From Pseudomonadota bacterium (GTDB taxonomy: Bacteria > Pseudomonadota > Alphaproteobacteria > Rhizobiales > Afifellaceae), in NCBI GenBank assembly GCA_023417735.1, contig JAEZEK010000490.1:1-6216 (forward strand): a stretch of 6,216 nt of DNA. The letters are read 5' to 3'. Position 1 is the stretch's first letter; each line of letters opens with the position of its first letter. Both the position numbers and the translations under genes were made by a program. Below are positions 1-5,781 of this stretch, piece after piece. The notes beneath the pieces are model-generated. The model had not been told where the DNA came from. It searched no databases and saw only the letters and a program-made list of their open reading frames with translations.

Positions 1-2250
1 CTTCCGCGCCTCGCCGACCCTGCCGCGCGTCCGCCGGGACGGCCGCCTGCCGTTGCGCGACGATCCGTCCCCCCCGCTATCACCCCCGCCGCCGACCAGC
101 TCGAAGCGAAGGCTGCCGGCGAACGGGAGCGCTTCGGCGAGCCTCACCTCGACGGCATCGCCGAGACGGAACATCTCGCCGCTCGACCGGCCGACGAGGC
201 GGTGGTGCGCCTCCTCGTATTCGTAGAAGTCGCTGCCGAGGGTCGAGATCGGGACGAAGCCGTCGGCGCCGCTCTCGTCGAGCTCGACGAAGAGGCCGGC
301 TCGCGTCACGCCGCGGATGTGGCCGGCGAAGCGCGCGCCGACGCGGTCGGCGAGCCAGGCGGCGATGAGGCGGTCCACTGTGTCGCGTTCGGCGGCCATC
401 GCGCGCCGCTCGGCGACCGAGATCTCGCCCGCGATCCGCTCCAGATGCGGGATGTCGGTCGCCCTCAGCCCGCCCGGGCCGAGCTCCAGCGATTCGATCA
501 GGGAGCGATGGACGAGGAGGTCGGCATAGCGGCGGATCGGCGAGGTGAAATGGGCGTAGCGCCGGAGATTGAGCCCGAAATGGCCGATGTTCTCGATCGC
601 GTACTCCGCCTGGCTCTGCGAGCGCAGCACCACCTCGTTCACGAGCAGCGCGTTCGGCGAGTTCTCGAAACCCGCGAGCACCCGGTTGAAATGGCTCGGG
701 CGGAGATTGCCGGCCTTCGGGAAGCGCATGTCGAGCGTGCCGAGAAAGTCGCGCAACGCCTCCAGCTTCTCGTAGGACGGCTCGTCGTGGATCCGGTAGA
801 CGACGGGCGCCCTGCGCTTCTCCAGCGTCTCGGCGGCCGCGACGTTCGCCTGGATCATGAACTCTTCGATGAGCTTGTGCGCCTCGAGCCTGGGCGGCAC
901 GAAGATGCGGTCGACCGATCCGTCCTCGGCGAGCACCACCTTGCGCTCCGGAATTTCGATGGCGAGCGGCTCGCGGGCCTCGCGGCCCCGCTTGAGGACG
1001 GCATAGGCGTCCCAGAGCGGCTTCAGCACCGGCCCGACCAGCGCGGCCGCCTTCTCGGACGGGCTTCCGTCGACGGCCGCCTGCGCCTCGTCGTAGGCGA
1101 GCTTGGCGGCGGAGCGCATCATGATGCGGTGGAACGTGTGGCGGCTCTTGCGGCCGTTCGCGTCGAAGACCATGCGGACCGCGAGCGCAGGCCGGTCCTC
1201 GCCCTCGCGGAGCGAACAGAGATCGTTGGAGATCCGCTCGGGCAGCATCGGCACGACGCGGCCAGGGAAGTAGACCGAGTTGCCGCGGCGGAGCGCCTCC
1301 TTGTCGAGCGGGGTGCCGGGTCGGACATAGGCGGCGACGTCGGCGATCGCCACCGTGACGACGAAGCCGTCCGGGACGTCCGGATCGGGTGCGGCGTGGA
1401 CGGCATCGTCATGGTCGCGCGCGTCGCGCGGGTCGATCGTGACGAGCGGCAGGTCGCGCCAGTCCTCCCGATGCGCCATGCCGACCGGCAGGGCGCCCTC
1501 GGCCTCGGCCAGAACCGCATCGGGGAACACGTACGGGATGCCGTGCTCCTCCAGCGCGATCAGGCTGATCGCCTTCTCGCTCTTCACGTCGCCGACGCGC
1601 TCGACGACGCGGGCGAGCGGGATGCCGTAGCGATTGCCGCCCTGCACCTCCACCCGGACGAGCTCGCCGTCGGCGGCGTCACCGTGACCGTCGGGTGGAA
1701 TGCGGTATTCCGTGCCCTTGCGGTCGATCGGCACGATGCGGCGTTCCTCGCCCTCGATGCGGAGGACGCCGAGCTCGGTCCGGGGACCGCGGCCGAGAAC
1801 CTTGATGACCTTTGCGGTGAAGCCGCCGAGATCGGTGTCGGGAACGAGGCGGGCGAGGATGCGGTCGCCGATCCCAGGCGCCTGCACGCGCAGACCGCGG
1901 CGGGCGCGCTCGGCCGCAATCAGGATGCGCGGCGGCGAGCCCCATTCGTCGTCCCACTCGACCGGCACGCCGACGAGCTCGCCGAGATCGTCGACGCCTT
2001 CGACGAGCAGCACGGTGACGGAGGGGAGGTCTCCCGGCTTGCGCAGCTTCGCGCGAGGGCCGTGGACGAGGCCCTCGTCGGCCATCTCCCGGAGCATCCG
2101 CTTCAGCCCGATCTTGGCCGCGGAGGAGAGGCCGAAGGCCCGCGCGATCTCGCGCTTGCCGACCTTACCGGGCTGCTCGCCGATGAAGGCCAGGATCTCC
2201 TCGCGGCTCGGGAGCTCGGATCGTGTCGCCGTCTTGGAGGACTTGGCCAA
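1..2250 (-). CDS. rnr: Ribonuclease R (RNB-family 3'-5' exoribonuclease), 3' end cut by the window
   Basis: RNase R is a processive 3'-5' hydrolytic exoribonuclease that degrades structured RNA, rRNA and mRNA in the cytoplasm. Translating the minus strand from a TTG at 2250-2248 gives 750 codons with no stop up to base 1. Residues about 13-65 (LPSREEILAFIGEQPGK onward) form the N-terminal winged helix. Residues about 78-215 are the OB/cold-shock region. The RNB catalytic domain spans about 262-590, with the metal site IDPRDARDHDDAV giving D273, D279, D281 and D282, spaced as in E. coli RNase R/II. It also contains LIEEFMI (about 460-466) and HFTSPIRRYADLLVHR (567-582). An S1 domain covers about 638-718, followed by a Gly/Ser/Arg-rich basic tail. 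The TTG start is chosen because the winged helix begins about 12 residues later, the purine-rich GGGAAG lies just upstream, and the first in-frame ATG (M52) would cut into the winged helix. It starts 13 bases after topA, so the two are probably cotranscribed. Intact as far as seen; only the extreme C-terminus is missing. Confidence 0.96.
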   Translation of the reverse strand, partial: MAKSSKTATRSELPSREEILAFIGEQPGKVGKREIARAFGLSSAAKIGLKRMLREMADEGLVHGPRAKLRKPGDLPSVTVLLVEGVDDLGELVGVPVEWDDEWGSPPRILIAAERARRGLRVQAPGIGDRILARLVPDTDLGGFTAKVIKVLGRGPRTELGVLRIEGEERRIVPIDRKGTEYRIPPDGHGDAADGELVRVEVQGGNRYGIPLARVVERVGDVKSEKAISLIALEEHGIPYVFPDAVLAEAEGALPVGMAHREDWRDLPLVTIDPRDARDHDDAVHAAPDPDVPDGFVVTVAIADVAAYVRPGTPLDKEALRRGNSVYFPGRVVPMLPERISNDLCSLREGEDRPALAVRMVFDANGRKSRHTFHRIMMRSAAKLAYDEAQAAVDGSPSEKAAALVGPVLKPLWDAYAVLKRGREAREPLAIEIPERKVVLAEDGSVDRIFVPPRLEAHKLIEEFMIQANVAAAETLEKRRAPVVYRIHDEPSYEKLEALRDFLGTLDMRFPKAGNLRPSHFNRVLAGFENSPNALLVNEVVLRSQSQAEYAIENIGHFGLNLRRYAHFTSPIRRYADLLVHRSLIESLELGPGGLRATDIPHLERIAGEISVAERRAMAAERDTVDRLIAAWLADRVGARFAGHIRGVTRAGLFVELDESGADGFVPISTLGSDFYEYEEAHHRLVGRSSGEMFRLGDAVEVRLAEALPFAGSLRFELVGGGGDSGGDGSSRNGRRPSRRTRGRVGEARK

Positions 2251-2263
2251 TGTCTTCCCGCCT
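2251..2263 (-). promoter_or_regulatory. topA-rnr junction with ribosome binding site for a TTG start
   Basis: Only 13 bases separate the topA TGA (2266-2264) from the rnr TTG. Read on the minus strand they contain the purine-rich GGCGGGAAG, with GGGAAG at 2259-2254 ending three bases before the TTG. This is a moderate Shine-Dalgarno. The tight spacing and the lack of room for a promoter or terminator argue for cotranscription, and the RNA context may let ribosomes leaving topA reinitiate. Confidence 0.6.
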
Positions 2264-4906
2264 TCAGGCCTTCGCCTTGCTCTTCGGCTTTCCAGGGCTC
2301 GCGCCGGCCTTCGTGGAGCCGGCAGCCTTCTTCGCCGCAGGCTTCTTGGCCGCCGGCGCCTTGCGCGCCGGAGCCTTCCGGCCGCCGCCGCCCTTCTCCT
2401 CCCTTTCGGCGAGGAGCGCGAGCGCCCGCTCGAGCGTCACGGCGGCTGGGTCCATGGCCTTCGGGAGCGTCGCGTTCACCTTGCCGTGGTTCACGTAGGG
2501 GCCGTAGCGGCCGCTGCGCACCGTCACCGGCCCGCCGCCGGGGTGCTCGCCCAGCTCCTTCAACGCTGCCGCAGCGGGCCGGTTGCGCCCGCCGCGCGAC
2601 TGCTTCTCCGCCAGGAGGGCGACGGCGCGGTTGGCGCCGACGGTGAAGACCTCGTCGACGCCCTCGAGGTTGGCATAGGTGCCGGCATGCTCGACGAACG
2701 GCCCGTAGCGCCCGATGCCGGCGACGATCGGCTTGCCCGTTTCCGGATGCAGCCCGATCTCGCGCGGCAGGGAAAGGAGCCGCAGCGCCTTTTCGAGGTC
2801 CATCTCCTCGCGCGCCCAGCCCTTCGGCAGGCTCGCGCGTTTCGGCTTCTCCGCCTCGCCGAGCTGGACGTAGGGGCCGAACCGCCCCGACTTGAGGAGG
2901 ACGGGGAGGCCCGTCTCCGGGTCCTCGCCGAGGACGACGTCGCCGTTCGCGCCGGCGGCGCCGGCCTCGCCCGCCGCATCGCCCGAAGGCTCGCCGAGCT
3001 GGCGGGTGAAGCGGCATTCCGGGTAGTTGGAGCAGCCGACGAAGGCGCCGAACTTGCCGAGCTTCAGCGACAGCCGGCCGGCTTCGCAAGCAGGGCAGGC
3101 GCGCGGGTCGGCGCCGTCCTCGCGCGGCGGGAAGATGTGCTCGCCGAGCAGCTCGTTGAGCGCTTCGAGCACGTCGGAGACGCGGAGCTCGCGCGTCTCC
3201 TCGACGGCACCCTGGAAATGGCGCCAGAAATCACGCAGCACCTCCTTCCAGGAGAGCTCGCCGGCCGAGATGCGGTCGAGCTGCTCCTCGAGCGCGGCGG
3301 TGAAATCGTACTCGACATAGCGGCGGAAGAAGGCCTCCAGGAAGGAGGTGACGAGCCGGCCCTTGTCCTCCGGCACGAGACGCTTCCGGTCGAGGCGGAC
3401 ATAGTCGCGCTCGCGCAGCACGGCCATCGTCTGCGCGTAGGTCGAGGGCCGGCCGATGCCGAGCTCCTCCATCTTCTTGATGAGCGAGGCTTCCGTATAG
3501 CGCGGCGGCGGCTCGGTGAAGTGCTGCGCCGCCTCGATGCGGTCGCGCGCGAGCGGCTCGCCCGCCTCGACCTTCGGCAGCCGGCCGCCTTCCTCGTCCT
3601 CGTCGTCGTCGCGGCCCTCCTGGTAGAGCGTCAGGAAGCCGTCGAAGCGGATCACCGTGCCGGTCGCGCGGAGCGTCGCCGCGCCGCCCGGGTCGCGCGC
3701 CTCGATATCCACCGTGGTCCGCTCGAGCTCGGCCGATTCCATCTGGCTCGCGACCATGCGCTTCCAGATCAGCTCGTAGAGGCGGGCCTGGTCGCGGTCG
3801 AGATAGCGCTCGACATCCGCCGGCAGGCGGGAGAGCTCGGTCGGACGGATCGCCTCGTGCGCCTCCTGCGCGTTCTTCGCCTTGGCGTGGTAGCGGCGCG
3901 GCGCGGACGGGAGGTAGCGGTCGCCGTACTCGCTCGCGATGACGCGCCGCGTTCCGGAGAGGGCCTCGGGCGCGACGTCGACGCCGTCGGTCCGCATATA
4001 GGTGATCAGGCCGACCGGCTCGCCGCGGATGTCCACGCCCTCGTAGAGGCGCTGGGCGATCTGCATGGTGCGGCTCGCATCGAAGCCGAGCTTGCGCTGG
4101 GCCTCCTGCTGCAGCGTGGAGGTCGTGAAGGGCGGCTGCGGATGGCGCTTCTGCGGCTTGGATTCGACGGTCGCGACGGCGAAGGTGGCGGCCTCGAGCC
4201 GGGCGGTGATCCGCGTCGCCTCGCCTTCCTCGCCGATCGCGAGGCGGCCGAGCTTGCGGCCGTCGATCTCGACGAGGCGGGCGACCATCGCCTCCTTGCG
4301 CGGCGTGCGCAGATGCGCCGCGATCGACCAATATTCCTGGGACTTGAAGCGCTCGATCTCGGCCTCGCGGTCGCAGACGAGTCGCAGAGCGACGGATTGC
4401 ACGCGGCCGGCGGAGCGCGCGCCGGGGAGCTTGCGCCAGAGCACCGGGGAGAGCGTGAAGCCGACGAGGTAGTCGAGCGCGCGGCGGGCGAGATAGGCGT
4501 CTACGAGGGGCACGTCGATCGCCCGCGGGTTCTTCATCGCGTCCTGCACGGCCTGCTTGGTGATCGCATTGAAGACCACGCGCGAAACGGGCTTGTCGCG
4601 CAGCACCTTCCTGGCCTGGAGCACCTGCAGCACGTGCCAGGAGATCGCCTCGCCCTCGCGATCGGGGTCGGTGGCGAGGATCAGGCGGTCGGCGGACTTC
4701 ACGGCGGCGGCGATGTCGGCGAGGCGCTTCTTCGCGCGGGCATCGACGTCCCAGCTCATCTCGAAATCTTCGTCCGGGCGGACCGAGCCGTCCTTGGAGG
4801 GGAGGTCGCGGACATGGCCGTAGGACGCCAGGACCTGATAGCCCGGCCCGAGATACTTGTTGATCGTCTTCGCCTTGGCCGGCGATTCGACGATGACGAC
4901 GTCCAT
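2264..4906 (-). CDS. topA: DNA topoisomerase I (type IA), complete
   Basis: TopA relaxes negative supercoils by cutting one DNA strand through a 5'-phosphotyrosine and passing the other strand. The 880 residues match the usual size for alphaproteobacterial TopA. The TOPRIM domain (about 1-115) shows ESPAKAKTI with E7 and the metal-binding DPDREGE with D80 and D82. The type IA core (about 130-560) contains GARSAGRVQS (162-171), the active-site ITYMRTDG with Tyr303, HEAIRPT (350-356) and GIGRPSTYA (483-491). One C4 zinc ribbon uses C604, C607, C625 and C631. Three C-terminal repeats of the form SGRFGPYV follow, around 673-680, 731-738 and 798-805. The protein ends in a Lys/Ala/Pro-rich tail (about 838-880), a likely non-specific nucleic-acid contact. 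The ATG has GGAG six bases upstream, and translation begins directly with the conserved first TOPRIM strand, so the start is secure. A DDDEDEE acidic stretch (433-439) is a probable surface loop. rnr follows after 13 bases. Confidence 0.98.
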   Translation of the reverse strand: MDVVIVESPAKAKTINKYLGPGYQVLASYGHVRDLPSKDGSVRPDEDFEMSWDVDARAKKRLADIAAAVKSADRLILATDPDREGEAISWHVLQVLQARKVLRDKPVSRVVFNAITKQAVQDAMKNPRAIDVPLVDAYLARRALDYLVGFTLSPVLWRKLPGARSAGRVQSVALRLVCDREAEIERFKSQEYWSIAAHLRTPRKEAMVARLVEIDGRKLGRLAIGEEGEATRITARLEAATFAVATVESKPQKRHPQPPFTTSTLQQEAQRKLGFDASRTMQIAQRLYEGVDIRGEPVGLITYMRTDGVDVAPEALSGTRRVIASEYGDRYLPSAPRRYHAKAKNAQEAHEAIRPTELSRLPADVERYLDRDQARLYELIWKRMVASQMESAELERTTVDIEARDPGGAATLRATGTVIRFDGFLTLYQEGRDDDEDEEGGRLPKVEAGEPLARDRIEAAQHFTEPPPRYTEASLIKKMEELGIGRPSTYAQTMAVLRERDYVRLDRKRLVPEDKGRLVTSFLEAFFRRYVEYDFTAALEEQLDRISAGELSWKEVLRDFWRHFQGAVEETRELRVSDVLEALNELLGEHIFPPREDGADPRACPACEAGRLSLKLGKFGAFVGCSNYPECRFTRQLGEPSGDAAGEAGAAGANGDVVLGEDPETGLPVLLKSGRFGPYVQLGEAEKPKRASLPKGWAREEMDLEKALRLLSLPREIGLHPETGKPIVAGIGRYGPFVEHAGTYANLEGVDEVFTVGANRAVALLAEKQSRGGRNRPAAAALKELGEHPGGGPVTVRSGRYGPYVNHGKVNATLPKAMDPAAVTLERALALLAEREEKGGGGRKAPARKAPAAKKPAAKKAAGSTKAGASPGKPKSKAKA

Positions 4907-4912
4907 AGGGTG

Positions 4913-4916
4913 CTCC
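4913..4916 (-). promoter_or_regulatory. Ribosome binding site of topA
   Basis: GGAG on the minus strand ends six bases before the ATG at 4906-4904, a normal Shine-Dalgarno spacing. It supports the chosen topA start. Confidence 0.65.
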
Positions 4917-4923
4917 GCTCGCG

Positions 4924-4940
4924 CGGCCGCCGAGCGGCCG
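4924..4940 (-). repeat. 7-bp perfect inverted repeat in the topA leader
   Basis: CGGCCGC, three loop bases, then GCGGCCG form a perfect GC-only hairpin ending 17 bases upstream of the topA start codon and just before its GGAG. There is no T-run, so it is not a typical intrinsic terminator. It could influence translation or stability of topA mRNA, but in DNA this GC-rich it could also be chance. Confidence 0.4.
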
Positions 4941-4947
4941 GTGAGCC

Positions 4948-4979
4948 GGTCAATTGGATTGCCGCGCGAGCCGGGTCAA
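4948..4979 (-). promoter_or_regulatory. Possible topA promoter region with two TTGACC boxes
   Basis: On the minus strand TTGACC occurs at 4979-4974 and again at 4953-4948, each followed by a similar CGGCTC stretch. The first resembles a sigma-70 -35 box. The only AT-rich stretch in this gap, AATCCAATTG (4960-4951), lies downstream, but the best -10 candidates match poorly: TCCAAT after 15 bases or CAATTG after 17. The position 40-75 bases upstream of topA fits a promoter. The repeated box may be an operator or coincidence. Confidence 0.35.
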
Positions 4980-5008
4980 GTGCGGCTCCGGACCGAGGCG
5001 GGCGCGAA

Positions 5009-5034
5009 GCCGGCCGGAACGGGCGGCGGCCGGC
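5009..5034 (-). terminator. Weak GC stem-loop downstream of the DUF2380-like gene
   Basis: GCCGGCC, a 12-base loop, and GGCCGGC form a 7-bp perfect stem about 28 bases past the stop of the DUF2380-like gene. No T-run follows on the minus strand. It could act as a Rho-independent-like or mRNA-stabilising 3' structure, but such stems arise easily in this GC-rich DNA. Confidence 0.25.
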
Positions 5035-5061
5035 GCGCGGCGGGTGCCGCTATGCCGACCG

Positions 5062-5613
5062 TCAGAGGCTCGGCGCGGCCTCCTCGAGATAGCGCGCGAG
5101 GAAATCGGCCGCCCGGCGGAACGCCTCGGCATTGTCGCCGCGGAACGAGAAGGAGCGGTCGACGAGGAGCGTCTCCTTCTCGAGGTCGACGGCCTGGAAC
5201 TTCCCCATCTGCACGAGGGTGCTCATCTTGTGGACCCCGCCATAGACGAGGATCCGGGCGCCGGCCTCGCGCGCGGCGGCGATCAGCTCGTCGGGCGCGA
5301 CGGTGCCGGCGGTGCAGGGCTCGGCCGGGCAGGCGAGGGCGACGACCTGGAATTCCGGCTCCCTGCCGAGACGCTCGCGCAGGAGGCCGGAGAAGCCGGC
5401 GACGAGGTCGGCATGGGCTGCGGCGCGCTCGGGCAGCTCGCCCGACGTGTCGTGGTTGTCGAACTCGGCGATCGCCGCGCGGATCGGGGCCCCGCCCGCG
5501 GCCGAGGCGGGATGGTGCGAGGCGAGGTGGCGGGCGCAGGCGCGGGCGGCGGGGCGCAGGGTTCGTGGCGGGGGCGCGGCAATGCGCGCATTCATGCCGA
5601 CGGTTCGGGCCAT
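5062..5613 (-). CDS. DUF2380/DUF3280-like protein of unknown function
   Basis: This 183-residue protein has no assigned biochemical role. From about residue 46 it looks like the alphaproteobacterial DUF2380/DUF3280 type, whose members are usually small and exported. A first strand and turn, AIAEFDNHDTSGE (47-59), is followed by a helix ending LLRERLG. Then come a Cys pair (C95, C100, in ACPAEPCTAG), GARILVYGGVHKMSTLVQ (118-135), a strand region VDLEKE, and FRGDNAEAFRRAADFLARYL (157-176). The ATG at 5613 is favoured because GGGAGGAG sits immediately upstream, close to an ideal Shine-Dalgarno; Met7 is the alternative. Residues 1-44 are rich in Ala, Arg, Pro and His with no hydrophobic core, so no convincing signal peptide is visible, which is odd for this type. 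Neither other minus-strand frame offers a hydrophobic leader. Family assignment is from remembered motif similarity, not a profile search. It lies between a dsrE-like gene and topA and is separated from both by more than 150 bases. Confidence 0.8.
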   Translation of the reverse strand: MARTVGMNARIAAPPPRTLRPAARACARHLASHHPASAAGGAPIRAAIAEFDNHDTSGELPERAAAHADLVAGFSGLLRERLGREPEFQVVALACPAEPCTAGTVAPDELIAAAREAGARILVYGGVHKMSTLVQMGKFQAVDLEKETLLVDRSFSFRGDNAEAFRRAADFLARYLEEAAPSL

Positions 5614-5616
5614 GAT

Positions 5617-5624
5617 CTCCTCCC
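5617..5624 (-). promoter_or_regulatory. Strong ribosome binding site of the DUF2380-like gene
   Basis: The minus strand reads GGGAGGAG and then ATC before the ATG at 5613-5611. The GGAGG core is five bases from the start. This is the best Shine-Dalgarno in the window, and it decides the start of the gene in spite of its atypical N-terminal residues. Confidence 0.75.
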
Positions 5625-5696
5625 AAAGGCGGAGACCATCGCGCGGCGGAGCGCCCTCGTCCAGGCAAATGACGACCCGGCTCCGGCAGGGAGGAT

Positions 5697-5714
5697 GCCG
5701 GGGCGAACCCCGGC
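5697..5714 (-). terminator. Stem-loop with UUCG loop, possible terminator of the dsrE-like gene
   Basis: On the minus strand GCCGGGG, the loop TTCG, and CCCCGGC form a perfect 7-bp stem about 67 bases after the stop of the dsrE-like gene and about 83 bases before the next start. The stem would be very stable. The bases after it (ATCCTCCCTG) do not form a T-run, so it is not a classic intrinsic terminator, although T-poor terminators are common in GC-rich genomes. A stabilising 3' mRNA hairpin is the alternative. Confidence 0.45.
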
Positions 5715-5781
5715 CCAGTTCAGGCCGCGCCGACGGGCCGCGCGCGTTTCCGCTTTGGCCGTCGACCCGGAGCCATGCCGG

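Noticed and set aside
202..2646. 814-codon open frame on the plus strand
   Set aside because: It lies codon-for-codon antisense to rnr, whose minus-strand translation carries every RNase R domain and catalytic residue. The plus-strand protein is Arg/Ala/Asp/Glu-rich and matches no family I know; its openness follows from codon bias.
2103..3089. 328-codon minus-strand frame overlapping topA
   Set aside because: It is a shifted frame of topA and the start of rnr, with Arg/Pro/Gly-rich composition typical of out-of-frame GC-rich DNA.
3231..4331. 366-codon minus-strand frame inside topA
   Set aside because: It is out of frame with the intact topA and shows only low-complexity composition.
1700..5092. 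1130-codon open frame on the plus strand, the longest in the window
   Set aside because: It is antisense in register to the whole of topA and has repetitive low-complexity Arg/Ala/Leu composition with no recognisable domain. It also crosses from the rnr region across the topA-rnr junction, which fits a shadow rather than a gene.
4976..5668. 230-codon minus-strand frame over the DUF2380-like gene
   Set aside because: Its translation is Arg/Pro-rich and has no motif, whereas the overlapping 183-residue frame shows the conserved DUF2380-like core and has a strong ribosome binding site.
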